64,000 nt of DNA from NCBI RefSeq assembly GCF_017311575.1, contig NZ_JAFFQY010000011.1, positions 186,001 through 250,000 of the forward strand. Reading direction: 5' to 3'. The DNA is from Roseococcus thiosulfatophilus. GTDB taxonomy: Bacteria; Pseudomonadota; Alphaproteobacteria; Acetobacterales; Acetobacteraceae. Under the pieces are notes generated by a model, which saw only the letters and a list, made by a program, of their open reading frames with translations, did not search any database and was not told the origin of the DNA. A program made the position numbers and the translations under genes. The stretch's first letter is position 1; each line of letters begins with the position of its first letter. Below are positions 47,562-56,230 of this stretch, piece by piece.

Positions 47562-48529
47562 GGCAGGAAGTTCGTGGTGATGAAGCTGGTGGGGTTGATG
47601 GTCGCTGGGTCGATCTGCTGGCTTTCCGCCACATTGCGCCAGGTGAAGGCCAGGCGGTCATTCTCCCAGCGGCCGAAGCCCGTGGCGCGCTGGTGGTCGT
47701 TGAAGACGTAGGTCATGGTGGCGCGCAGGCTGCCCTCGCAATCATCCTGCGCCACCTCGGGGTTGCGGGTCACGTGCAGGCGGCAGGCCTCGGCCTGGTT
47801 GTCGCGCGCCCATTCGAAGCTGCGCTGCGCGCCCTGCACGAAGCGGCGCACGAGGTCCGGGTTCTGCTGGATCAGCGCATCGGTCGCGACCAGGCCCGTC
47901 GAGTAGATGGCGAAGCCCGTCTCCACGAAGGGCAGGGCCACGATCTCCTGCCCCGCCCGCTGCGCCGCCTTGTTCTGGTAGTAGTGATGGATGGCGAAGA
48001 AGGGCGCGGCATCCACCCGGCGCGAGATCAGCATGGCCGCCATGGCGGAAGCATCCATGTTCACCCAGGTGATGCTGTCCGCATTGCCGCCCGCGCGGCG
48101 CATCACCTCGGGGAAATAGAGACGGTGGGAATTGCCGGGCGTGATGGAGATGCGCCGCCCCTCCAGCTGCCGGAAATTCGTGATGTTGCTCGACCGCAGC
48201 ACGAACATGGAATGCGGCGAATGCGTGTAGACCTGCATCACCGTGGTCACGGGCACGTTCTGCCGCGCGTGCGCCACCATCAGCGCGCCGATATCGGCCA
48301 CGCCGAACTGCGCCGCGCCATTGGCCAGCTTGTTGATGGTGTCGCCCGAGCCGAAGCCGCGCGTCAGCGAGAGGTCAATGCCCAGCTCCCGCCAGATGCC
48401 GCGCTGGGCGCCGGCGAAATAGGCGGCATGCTCCCCGGTCGGGATCCAGTCGAGCTGGAGAAGGGCGCGGTCCTGCGCCTGGGCGGGAAGGGCGAGCAGG
48501 CTCGCCAGCATCGCGAGAACATAACGCAT
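47558..48529 (-). CDS. ABC transporter substrate-binding protein (THI5-like)
   Basis: This 323-residue receptor has a clean signal peptide (MRYVLAMLASLLALPAQA, cleavage after about residue 18). LLQLDWIPTGEHAAYF is the THI5/NMT1 start, with Trp-x-Pro and a His that bind pyrimidine rings in the HMP/thiamine receptors. A thiamine-precursor or other heterocycle ligand is therefore plausible. It is the first gene of a four-gene operon ending in the amidohydrolase. The ATG at 48529 has GAGGAGC upstream. Confidence 0.87.
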   Translation of the reverse strand: MRYVLAMLASLLALPAQAQDRALLQLDWIPTGEHAAYFAGAQRGIWRELGIDLSLTRGFGSGDTINKLANGAAQFGVADIGALMVAHARQNVPVTTVMQVYTHSPHSMFVLRSSNITNFRQLEGRRISITPGNSHRLYFPEVMRRAGGNADSITWVNMDASAMAAMLISRRVDAAPFFAIHHYYQNKAAQRAGQEIVALPFVETGFAIYSTGLVATDALIQQNPDLVRRFVQGAQRSFEWARDNQAEACRLHVTRNPEVAQDDCEGSLRATMTYVFNDHQRATGFGRWENDRLAFTWRNVAESQQIDPATINPTSFITTNFLP

Positions 48530-48623
48530 CGCATCGCTCCTCGATGGCCGGCGGTGCCGGACATGGATGGCCTGTGCTTGCGTTCTCCCTGGGCTCGAGC
48601 CTCGCCCGCCGCGTGGCCTGACG

Positions 48624-51194
48624 TCAACCCGCCGGTTCCAGCACCTTCACCGCCAGCATGATGTCATGGTCCTCGGGGCTGCGGCGCAGGCGGTAGCCCA
48701 GCTTCTCGCAGAAATGCAGCATGGGGCGGTTGTCCGCCAGCACATGGCCGACCAGTTCCGTTACCCCCTCGGCCCTCGCCCACTCCTCCACCCGGGCCAT
48801 CAGGTGCCGGGCAAGGCCTGTGCCCTTGGCCGCCGGCACCACGCCCACGGCGAATTCGGCCGCCGTGCCGAAGGGCTCGCGGATCACGCGGGCGGTGGCG
48901 AAGGTGCGGCCCTCGCGCGTGGCGATGAGGGCCATCTCCCGCCCGTAGTCGATCTGGGTGAGGCGGGCCAGCAGGGGCGGCGGCAACTCCTTCATCACCG
49001 AGAAGAAGCGGTAGCGTACATCCTCGGGCGGCATCTCGCGGAACATGGCCCCCTGCGCCTCGGCATCCTCGGGGCGGATGGGGCGCACCTCGAAGACACG
49101 GCCATCGGGCGCGGTGTAGAGCCCGCCCAGATGCGCGGGATAGGGCGGGATGGCGAGCATGGCGCGCTCCCCCGCCGGCCGCAGCACCACATGCCCGTCC
49201 ACCGCCACCACGCCGCGGGCGTCGGCGCGCAGCGGGTTCACGTCGAGCGAAGCGATTTCGGGGAAGTCCACCAGCAGCTGGCTGAAGCGCACCAGCGTGT
49301 CGGCGATGGCGGCCTCGTCCACCGGGGCGCGGTCGCGGAAGCCAGGCAGCAGGGCGGAAAGCCGCGTGCGCGCGATCAAGCCATGGGCCAGCGGCAGGTT
49401 CAGCGGCGGCAGGTCGAAGGCCTCGTCGCGGGCGAGTTCCGCCGTGGTGCCGCCCTGGCCGAAGCCGATCCAGGGGCCGAACATGGCCTCCTCCCCCGCG
49501 CGCAGCCGCAGTTCCAGCTGGCCGCGCGGCGCCTGGCGCTGCAACAGGAAGCCCGCGAAACCCGCGCCCGGATCGAGGCGCGCCATCTCCGCCGCCATGG
49601 CGGCCGCCGCCTCGCGCACCGAGGCGGGTTCGCGCAGGTTCAGCATCACCGCGCCGAACTCGCTCTTGTCCGCCAGCAGAGTGCGGGCCTTCAGCACCAA
49701 GGGCGGGCCGAGCGCCTCGGCATGGGCGGCGGCCTCCTCCGGCGTCGCGGCCAGGCGGTGCTCCACCACCGGCACGCCATAGGCGGCCAGCACCGCCAGC
49801 GCCTCATCCTCGTAGAGCACCAGGCGGCCGGCGGCGCGGGCGGCGGCGAAGATGGCCCGCACCTTCTCCGCCTCGGGGTGGACCTCCAGCACCTGGGAGG
49901 GGGGCAGCTCGGCCGCGGCCGCGCGGTTGCGGCGCTCCTCCGCCAGATGGGCGGCGCCGCGCAGGGCGGCTTCCGGCGTGGCGAAGCTGGGCAGGCCGGC
50001 GGCGACGAAGGGCGCGCGCGCCTCGCCCGGCATGCAGAAGAGGATGGGCGCGCCACGCCCGGCGCGGGGCACGGCCAGCGGGGCCAGCGATCCCTCCTCC
50101 GGCGCGCGCAGCGCCACCACGACATCCACGCCGGGGTCGGTCGAGAGCAGCCGCGCCGCCTCCAGCAACTGCCCCCCCGCCCGCCCGCCGAGCGAAAGCG
50201 GGTGGCGCAGCGGCCAGCCCGCGGGCAGCAGGGGGGCCAGCAGGGCGTCGGTCTCCGCGCCGGGGGTGGCGAGGCGCAGCCCCTCGCGCAGCGCCGCATC
50301 GGCGGCGAGCCGCGCCATGCCGAGGCCATTGGCCACGATCGCCACCGCATCGCCCCGGCCCTGCCCCGTGCGCGGCTTGGCGCGGGCGAGCGTCGCGGCG
50401 GCGGCCAGCCAATCCTCCAACCCGCGCGCGCTCAGCACGCCGGCGCGGCGCAAGGTGGCCTCCATCACCGCCTCCACCACGCCGGAGGGGTCCGCCGCCC
50501 GCGCGCCGGGGCGCAGCGCCAGCACGGGCCGCGTCCGCGCCGCCGCCCGTGCCGCCGAGACGAAGAGCCGCCGCTGCTTCACCCGCCGCAGTTCCAGCAG
50601 CACGCAGGCCGTGCCCGTGTCGCGCGCCAGCCAGTCCAGCCCCGCCGCGAAGCCGATATCGTCATTGGCGCCCACGCCGATGATGTGGCTGAAGCCCAGC
50701 CCCTCCGCCACCGCCCAGTCCAGCACCGCGCGCGCCACCGCCGAGGATTGCGCCATCAAGGCGAGCCCCCCGCGCGGAATGGGCGCCTGGGCCAGGGTGG
50801 CGTTCAAGCCCAGCGCCGGGATGGCCAGGCCGAAGCTGCGCTCGCCCAGCGCGCGCACGCCCGCCGCCGCCGCCATCCGCGCGAGGCCGGGTGCCGCCAC
50901 CGGCACCACCACCGCCCGGCAGCCCGTGGCGGCGAGCGCCAGCAGTGCCTCTTCCTGGTCGGGGGGCGCGAGGCTGAGCACGGCCAGCTCCGCCGGCGCG
51001 TCATGCGTGCCGAAGCCGGGGTGCGCCATGCCCTCGATCATCAGCCTGCCCTGGAAGCCGCCGCTGGCCAGGTTGCGCGCGAGGATGGCCGATTCGGGCA
51101 GGCCAGGGTCCGCCAGCAGCACCACCGAGGCGGGGCGGAACAGGGACGTCTCGCGGAAACCCGGCCCGGGGCGGGCGTTCAGGATCATGGACAT
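48624..51194 (-). CDS. Bifunctional acyl-CoA synthetase-like / GNAT protein (Pat/PatZ type)
   Basis: This is an 856-residue fusion. The N-terminal 680 residues form an NDP-forming acyl-CoA synthetase-like region: CoA-binding and flavodoxin-like parts, then ATP-grasp around YEDEALAVLAAYGVPVVEH and VLKARTLLADKSEFGAV. The last 160 form a GNAT domain (IRPEDAEAQGAMFREMPPEDVRYRFF, AKGTGLARHLMARVEEWA). PatZ-type proteins acetylate lysines, including in acetyl-CoA synthetase. The phosphohistidine seen in the acyl-CoA synthetase at 9352-11442 is absent at the matching site, as in Pat proteins. The ATG at 51194 is used. Confidence 0.85.
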   Translation of the reverse strand: MSMILNARPGPGFRETSLFRPASVVLLADPGLPESAILARNLASGGFQGRLMIEGMAHPGFGTHDAPAELAVLSLAPPDQEEALLALAATGCRAVVVPVAAPGLARMAAAAGVRALGERSFGLAIPALGLNATLAQAPIPRGGLALMAQSSAVARAVLDWAVAEGLGFSHIIGVGANDDIGFAAGLDWLARDTGTACVLLELRRVKQRRLFVSAARAAARTRPVLALRPGARAADPSGVVEAVMEATLRRAGVLSARGLEDWLAAAATLARAKPRTGQGRGDAVAIVANGLGMARLAADAALREGLRLATPGAETDALLAPLLPAGWPLRHPLSLGGRAGGQLLEAARLLSTDPGVDVVVALRAPEEGSLAPLAVPRAGRGAPILFCMPGEARAPFVAAGLPSFATPEAALRGAAHLAEERRNRAAAAELPPSQVLEVHPEAEKVRAIFAAARAAGRLVLYEDEALAVLAAYGVPVVEHRLAATPEEAAAHAEALGPPLVLKARTLLADKSEFGAVMLNLREPASVREAAAAMAAEMARLDPGAGFAGFLLQRQAPRGQLELRLRAGEEAMFGPWIGFGQGGTTAELARDEAFDLPPLNLPLAHGLIARTRLSALLPGFRDRAPVDEAAIADTLVRFSQLLVDFPEIASLDVNPLRADARGVVAVDGHVVLRPAGERAMLAIPPYPAHLGGLYTAPDGRVFEVRPIRPEDAEAQGAMFREMPPEDVRYRFFSVMKELPPPLLARLTQIDYGREMALIATREGRTFATARVIREPFGTAAEFAVGVVPAAKGTGLARHLMARVEEWARAEGVTELVGHVLADNRPMLHFCEKLGYRLRRSPEDHDIMLAVKVLEPAG

Positions 51195-51259
51195 GGGAAC
51201 GGCATCTTGCGGAAAATGACGGGGCGCGCTGCGCTGAGGCTAAATCATAGGCCGCCCGC

Positions 51260-52243
51260 ATGACAGCAGAACCCAGCCCGACCGACCCGCGCCTCGACCC
51301 CGAGATGGCGCAGTTCAACGCGATGATGGCGGCGCGCATGGCGCGGCAACCCCCCATCATCTTTCCCTCGCCGCCGCGCAGCGGCTCCTTCGACGAGCAG
51401 CGGCGGCTGAATGACGGCCCGCAGGAACCGCTCTCCGAGGGCGGGCCGGTGATGGCCGAAAGCCGCGACCTCTGGCTGCCCATCCGCGGGCGGCGCATGC
51501 AGGTGCGGCTGCACCGGCCGAGCCAGGATCCCAACCTGCCCGTGGTCATCTACCTGCATGGCGGCGGCTGGGTCTGGGGCAGCATAGACACCCATGACCG
51601 GCTGATGCGCAGCTATGCCGCCGCCGCGAACTGCGTGGTGCTCGGCCCCGACTATGCGCTGAGCCCGGAGGCCGTCTTCCCCCAGGCGCTGGAGGAATGC
51701 GCGGCCGTGCTGCGCCATGTCGCCAGGCACGGCGCGGAACTGGGGGTGGACCCCACGCGCATCGTGCTGGGCGGCGACAGCGCGGGCGCCAACCTCGCCG
51801 CCGGCCTCGCGCTGCTGGATGCCGAATGCCCCGCCCCCGTCCCCTTGCGCGGCCTGCTGCTGAACTACGGCGTCTTCGACCATGTGCTCGACACGCCGAG
51901 CTACCGCGAATTCGGCCAGGGCTACGGGCTGACCTTCGAGAAGATGCGCTTCTATTGGGACGCCTATTGCCCCGACCCGGTGGCGCGGCTTTCGCCCTTC
52001 GCCTCGCCCATGCGGGGCGACCTCTCCGCCCTGCCCTCCACCCTGCTGCACATCGCGGAACTGGACGTGCTGGCCAGCGAGAACTTCACCTTCGCCGACC
52101 GGCTGCGCGAGGCCGGGGTCAGTCTGGAAATGCAGGCCTTCCCCGGCACGGTGCACGGTTTTCTCCGCGCGCTCGGCCAGGTGGGGGCGGCCGACCGCGC
52201 GGTGGAGGCGGCCGGGGCGTGGCTCAGGGCGCGGTTTGGCTGA
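51260..52243 (+). CDS. Alpha/beta hydrolase, HSL-family esterase
   Basis: This is a 327-residue esterase. The oxyanion-hole motif HGGGWVWGS and the nucleophile elbow GGDSAGANLAAGLA (Ser in GDSAG) are diagnostic of the hormone-sensitive lipase family. The catalytic Asp and His lie in the C-terminal part (LDVLASEN, VHGFLR). There is no signal peptide. It is divergent from the Pat-like gene. Two REP-like elements follow it. The substrate is unknown, likely a short-chain ester. Confidence 0.88.
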   Translation: MTAEPSPTDPRLDPEMAQFNAMMAARMARQPPIIFPSPPRSGSFDEQRRLNDGPQEPLSEGGPVMAESRDLWLPIRGRRMQVRLHRPSQDPNLPVVIYLHGGGWVWGSIDTHDRLMRSYAAAANCVVLGPDYALSPEAVFPQALEECAAVLRHVARHGAELGVDPTRIVLGGDSAGANLAAGLALLDAECPAPVPLRGLLLNYGVFDHVLDTPSYREFGQGYGLTFEKMRFYWDAYCPDPVARLSPFASPMRGDLSALPSTLLHIAELDVLASENFTFADRLREAGVSLEMQAFPGTVHGFLRALGQVGAADRAVEAAGAWLRARFG

Positions 52244-52252
52244 GGCCCGCGT

Positions 52253-52292
52253 CCGATCGTGGCCGGCACAGCCGGCCGCGTGAATCGGCCGC
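52253..52292. repeat. REP-like element, copy 2
   Basis: CCGATCG flank, hairpin GGCCGGC-ACA-GCCGGCC, then GCGTGAATCGGCCGC. It lies ten bases after the esterase stop. The outer CCGAT and ATCGG also pair. Copy 3 follows after 13 bases. Confidence 0.65.
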
Positions 52293-52305
52293 GCAGCACC
52301 GGCCT

Positions 52306-52346
52306 CCGATCGTGGCCGGCGCTAGCCGGCCGCGTGAATCGGCCGC
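52306..52346. repeat. REP-like element, copy 3
   Basis: Same flanks as copy 2 with hairpin loop GCTA instead of ACA, 53 bases from the start of copy 2. It ends ten bases before the convergent alcohol dehydrogenase stop. Confidence 0.65.
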
Positions 52347-52355
52347 CCAAAAACC

Positions 52356-53420
52356 TCAGGACGCGGTCAGGATCGTCCGCCCCGTGATCTTCCCCTCGCG
52401 CAGCCGGTTCAGCACCGCATCCGCCTCATGCAGCTTGGCGGTGCTGACCGGGATGGGCGGGATCTTGCCCTTCTGGGCCATCTCCACCAGCTCCCGCAGC
52501 TCCGTGAGGCTGCCCACATAGCTGCCGCGCATGGTGATGGCGCGGATGGGCATCAGCGGCAGCGGCACCCGCATCTCGCCGCCGAACAGCCCCACCTGGA
52601 TGAGCTTGCCGCCCTTGCCCAGCGCGTCGAAGGCCGCCAGCGCCGACTGGCTGCCGTTCACCAGGTCAATCACGCCCTGCACCGGGCCGCCGCAGGCCTG
52701 GATGATGCGCTTGGCCGTGTCGTCGCCGCCCGCCAGCACCGTCTCGGTGGCGCCCTGGGCGCGCGCGGCGTCGAGCTTGGCCTGGTCCACATCCACCGCG
52801 CAGATGCGCTTGTGGCCCATGCCGGCCAGCACCGCGATGGCCTGCAGCCCGAGCCCGCCCGCGCCCACCACCACGATGGGCTCCTTCTTGCCCATGGGCA
52901 TCAGCTTGCGGATGGCCGAATAGACGGTCACGCCCGAACACGCATAGGTTGCAGCCAGCGCGGGGTCCAGGCCGTCAATCGGGATCAGGTGGCGCCAGTG
53001 GCTGGCCAGCACATGGGTCGCGTAGCCGCCATTCTGGTAGACGCCCAGCGAGCGCGACTGCACCGCGCACATGTTCTCCTCGCCGCGCTTGCAGCGGGCG
53101 CAATTGCCGCAGCCGACCCAGGGGAAGACGAGGCGGACCTGCCCCTTCTTCAGCCCCTGCCCCTTGGCGCCCGGGCCCCATTTCAGCACCTTGCCCACGA
53201 TCTCGTGGCCCATGGCCAGCGGCAGCTTCAACCCACGGTCCGTCATGCGCAGCTTGCCGCGGGCGCCCATGTCGTACTCGCCCTCCCAGATGTGCAGGTC
53301 GCTGTGGCAGACGCCGGCATGGGTCACTTCCAGCAGCACCTCATCGCCCTGCGGCTCGGGGGTGGGCAGCTCGATTTCCTGGAGTGGCTTTCCGTTCTCG
53401 ACGACGGCCCAGGCGCGCAT
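52356..53420 (-). CDS. Zinc-dependent alcohol dehydrogenase
   Basis: This is a 354-residue medium-chain dehydrogenase. Catalytic zinc ligands are near GVCHSDLHIWEGEYD and MGHEIVGKV; the structural zinc uses the four cysteines in GCGNCARCKRGEENMC. The Rossmann motif VVVGAGGLGLQAI is present. It oxidises alcohols to aldehydes or runs the reverse reaction with NAD(P); the substrate range is unclear. The ATG at 53420 has GGAGG upstream. It is divergent from the fused membrane/SpeE-like gene. Confidence 0.9.
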   Translation of the reverse strand: MRAWAVVENGKPLQEIELPTPEPQGDEVLLEVTHAGVCHSDLHIWEGEYDMGARGKLRMTDRGLKLPLAMGHEIVGKVLKWGPGAKGQGLKKGQVRLVFPWVGCGNCARCKRGEENMCAVQSRSLGVYQNGGYATHVLASHWRHLIPIDGLDPALAATYACSGVTVYSAIRKLMPMGKKEPIVVVGAGGLGLQAIAVLAGMGHKRICAVDVDQAKLDAARAQGATETVLAGGDDTAKRIIQACGGPVQGVIDLVNGSQSALAAFDALGKGGKLIQVGLFGGEMRVPLPLMPIRAITMRGSYVGSLTELRELVEMAQKGKIPPIPVSTAKLHEADAVLNRLREGKITGRTILTAS

Positions 53421-53561
53421 GGGAACCTCCCTGTGATGTGGTTTGGATGAAGGGGAAACCGCTCTGGTCGCTTCGTCAACAGAACCTTGCGGGCGCCTTA
53501 CGAAATCACCGGTCTCGCCACAAATCCGCCATGAGCTGCCGGCACCGGGTCAACCCAGAAT

Positions 53562-53567
53562 TATAAT
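53562..53567 (+). promoter_or_regulatory. Possible -10 box
   Basis: A consensus TATAAT lies 16 bases before the start of the fused membrane protein gene, in a divergent gap that is AT-richer than its surroundings. No clear -35 is visible 17 bases upstream. Confidence 0.3.
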
Positions 53568-53583
53568 CTTCCGGGGCGGGCAC

Positions 53584-55866
53584 ATGACGCGGCTGATGGT
53601 GGCCTTTTTCCTCTCGGGGTTTGGCGCGCTCCTGTGTCAGATCATCTGGCAGCGCATGCTGGGGGTCTTCGCGGGCTCCGACACCGTCTCGGCGGCGCTG
53701 GTGGTCAGCGCCTTCCTCTCGGGCCTCGGGCTCGGCTCCATCATCGGCGCCAAGGTCGCGGACAGGCTCTCGCCGCGCGGCGCGATGCTGGCCTTCGCGA
53801 TGGCGGAACTGGCGGTCGCCGCCTGCGCGCTGGCCTCCAAGCCCTTCCTCTATGACTTCCTGGCCATCGGCATGGTGGACCAGGTGGAGAGCGCCGCCGC
53901 CATCTTCGCGCTGTGCTTCGCGGGCCTCGTCATCCCCACGACGCTGATGGGTGCCTCGCTGCCGCTGCTGGCCCGCGCCGTGGCGACGGACCTCGGCTCC
54001 ATCGCCGAACGCCTGGGCACGCTCTACGGCCTCAACACCCTGGGCGCGGGGATGGGCGCGCTGGTGGGCGGCTGGTTCATCGTGGGCCACCTGGGCTTTG
54101 TGGGCGCGCTGGGACTGGCCGCGGCCCTCGACGTCATCGCGGCCATCCTGGCGCTGACGCTGCTCGCCTCCCTCTCGCGCGAGGTGCCGGCGCGGGCGGT
54201 GGCGACGCGCTCCGTGACCAGCGGCCCCGCCCCCTTCGGCGGGCTCCCGCTGTGGTGCCTGCTGGTCTTCCTCTCGGGCTATGTGATCGTGGCGCTCGAG
54301 ATCGTCTGGGTGCGGATGCTGGGCCAGGTGGGGCAGTTCCACGCCTATCTTTTCCCGACCATCCTCGGCGTCTTCCTCCTGGCCGATGGCCTCGGCATGG
54401 CGCTGGCCGCGCGCATGGTGCGGAACATGCGCGACCCGCGGCCGGCCTTCTTCCTCACCCAGGGCGCGGGCTTCGCGCTGGGGGCGCTGCTGCTGGGCGC
54501 GCTGTGGTGGGCCATGGGCCATTCGCCGCTGGCCGATTTCATGGCGCCCGACTTCGACCGCTTCGGGCCCACGCACCTCGCCATCTCCACAGCCATCATC
54601 GTGGCGGTGGTCGGCCCGCCCTCCTTCATCATCGGCATGACCTTCCCCTTCGTGCAGCGCGCGGTGCAGCAGGACCTGGCGAGCGTGGGGGCGCGGGTGG
54701 GCTGGGTGCAGCTGGCCAACATCCTGGGCAATGCGGCGGGGTCCATCGGCACGGGCCTCATCACCTTCCACTTCTTCGGCACGATGGGGACGATGCTGCT
54801 GCTGGCCGTCGTCTCGCTCGGCCTGCTGGGCGCCTGGCTGTGGCAGGCGCGCGGGCCTTCGCGCCCCTGGACCGCCGCCCTGGCCGTGGCCACGGCCGCG
54901 ATCGCGCTGGTCATGCCCAGCAATGAGCGTTTCTGGGCGCGGCTGCACGGGTTGCCCGAGCAGGCGCGCTTCGCCTGGGGCGAGGACCGCTCCGGCATCG
55001 CCTTCTGGCGCGAGCATGGCGAGGGCCAGGGCCGCCAGCCGGGCCGCTTCTTCATCATGGGCTTCGGCCAGGGCTTCGTGCCCTTCCTCGACGCGCATAT
55101 CCTGCTGGGCATGCTGGGGCCGCTGATCCACCCCGACCCACAGCGGGTGCTGGCCATCGGCGTGGGCTCCGGCGGCACGCCCTATGGCGCGACCGTGAAC
55201 CCCGCCACGCGCGAGATCCGTGGCGTGGAACTCATCGCACCCGTGCTGGACGCGTTGGGCCACATCGCCCGCGTTCGGCCGGAATCGGGTGTGGCGGCCC
55301 TGCTGTCCGACCCGCGCGTGCGGCTGGAGGCCGGCGACGGACGGCGCGCGCTGACCCAGGGCGACACGCTCTATGACGTGATCGAGGCCGATGCCATCCG
55401 CCCGCAGACCTCGAATTCGGGCCTGCTCTACAGCGCGGAGTTCCTGCAGCAGGTGCGGGACCGGCTGGCCCCCGGCGGAATCTATGTGCAATGGGCGCCC
55501 ACCTGGCGCGTGGTGGACACCTTCGCCGCCGTCTTCCCGCATGTGGTGCTGCTGCGGCCCCTCAACGCGCTGATCGGCAGCGACCAGCCGATCCATCTCG
55601 ACCAGGCCGCGCTGATCGAGCGGCTGCGCGCGCCCGAGACGCTGGCCTTCATCCAGCGCGGCAACCCCTCCATCACCGATCTCGGCCACCTCGTCGCGGG
55701 CGAGGTGCAGGTCTGGACGCCGCAGACCGCCCGGGTGGACCCGCCGCTGACGGACATGTTCCCGCGCGACGAGTTCTTCATGAACCACGACTACCTGGAC
55801 GCCTATCGTCCGCGTCCGGGCTGGACCACCACCAGCGCCGTCAGCCGGCCCGCAGCGCGTCCGTGA
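53584..55866 (+). CDS. Fused membrane transporter-like / spermidine synthase-like protein
   Basis: This is a 760-residue protein. The first ~500 residues hold about 12 membrane helices in an MFS-like set (LSGFGALLCQIIWQRMLG at the start, GASLPLLARAVATD, GLNTLGAGMGALVGGW). The last ~230 residues form a spermidine-synthase-like Rossmann methyltransferase fold with a nucleotide motif near AIGVGSGGTPYGATVNP. Such fusions are common in proteobacteria and have no firm substrate; polyamine synthesis is not established. The ATG at 53584 has GGGGCGGG just upstream. Its 3' end overlaps the convergent YraN gene by 26 bases. Confidence 0.85.
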   Translation: MTRLMVAFFLSGFGALLCQIIWQRMLGVFAGSDTVSAALVVSAFLSGLGLGSIIGAKVADRLSPRGAMLAFAMAELAVAACALASKPFLYDFLAIGMVDQVESAAAIFALCFAGLVIPTTLMGASLPLLARAVATDLGSIAERLGTLYGLNTLGAGMGALVGGWFIVGHLGFVGALGLAAALDVIAAILALTLLASLSREVPARAVATRSVTSGPAPFGGLPLWCLLVFLSGYVIVALEIVWVRMLGQVGQFHAYLFPTILGVFLLADGLGMALAARMVRNMRDPRPAFFLTQGAGFALGALLLGALWWAMGHSPLADFMAPDFDRFGPTHLAISTAIIVAVVGPPSFIIGMTFPFVQRAVQQDLASVGARVGWVQLANILGNAAGSIGTGLITFHFFGTMGTMLLLAVVSLGLLGAWLWQARGPSRPWTAALAVATAAIALVMPSNERFWARLHGLPEQARFAWGEDRSGIAFWREHGEGQGRQPGRFFIMGFGQGFVPFLDAHILLGMLGPLIHPDPQRVLAIGVGSGGTPYGATVNPATREIRGVELIAPVLDALGHIARVRPESGVAALLSDPRVRLEAGDGRRALTQGDTLYDVIEADAIRPQTSNSGLLYSAEFLQQVRDRLAPGGIYVQWAPTWRVVDTFAAVFPHVVLLRPLNALIGSDQPIHLDQAALIERLRAPETLAFIQRGNPSITDLGHLVAGEVQVWTPQTARVDPPLTDMFPRDEFFMNHDYLDAYRPRPGWTTTSAVSRPAARP

Positions 55867-56230
55867 TGCGCCGCGCCGCCCCATCGGCGGCGACAAGGAT
55901 GACGTCGAAGCGCATTCCCGCGGCCCCATGGCCGGGATGCGCGGCCAGCCAGATGCCGGCCGCCGCCTGAAGCCGCGCCTGCTGGCGGGGCGTGAGCGCA
56001 TAGGCGGCGTCACGAAAGCTGGGGCGGGCCTTCACCTCGACGAACACCAGCAGCCCGGCGCGTTCGGCGATCAGGTCCAGTTCGCCCGCCGGGGTGCGGG
56101 CGCGTTCGGCGAGGATGGTCCAACCCTCCGCCCGCAGCAGGTCACGCGCGATGGCCTCGGCGTCGCGGCCGGAGCGGTCGGCGCGCGCGCCACGGCGGGC
56201 GCGCGCCCAGGGGTCAGGCGTGGAGCGCAT
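55841..56230 (-). CDS. YraN/UPF0102 endonuclease-like protein
   Basis: This 129-residue protein is of the restriction-endonuclease-like YraN family. It has the conserved core GELDLIAERAGLLVFVEVKAR, with the E-x-K active-site pair after an Asp, and the late RQQARLQAAA segment. Its precise role in DNA handling is unknown. It often neighbours rsmI; here it follows ltaE, overlapping it by 17 bases. Confidence 0.85.
   Translation of the reverse strand: MRSTPDPWARARRGARADRSGRDAEAIARDLLRAEGWTILAERARTPAGELDLIAERAGLLVFVEVKARPSFRDAAYALTPRQQARLQAAAGIWLAAHPGHGAAGMRFDVILVAADGAARRITDALRAG

Noticed and set aside
53506-56013. Long reverse-strand open frame opposite the fused membrane/SpeE-like gene
   Set aside because: It is rich in His, Arg and Gly with no domain, and the plus-strand frame has membrane helices and a methyltransferase-type fold.
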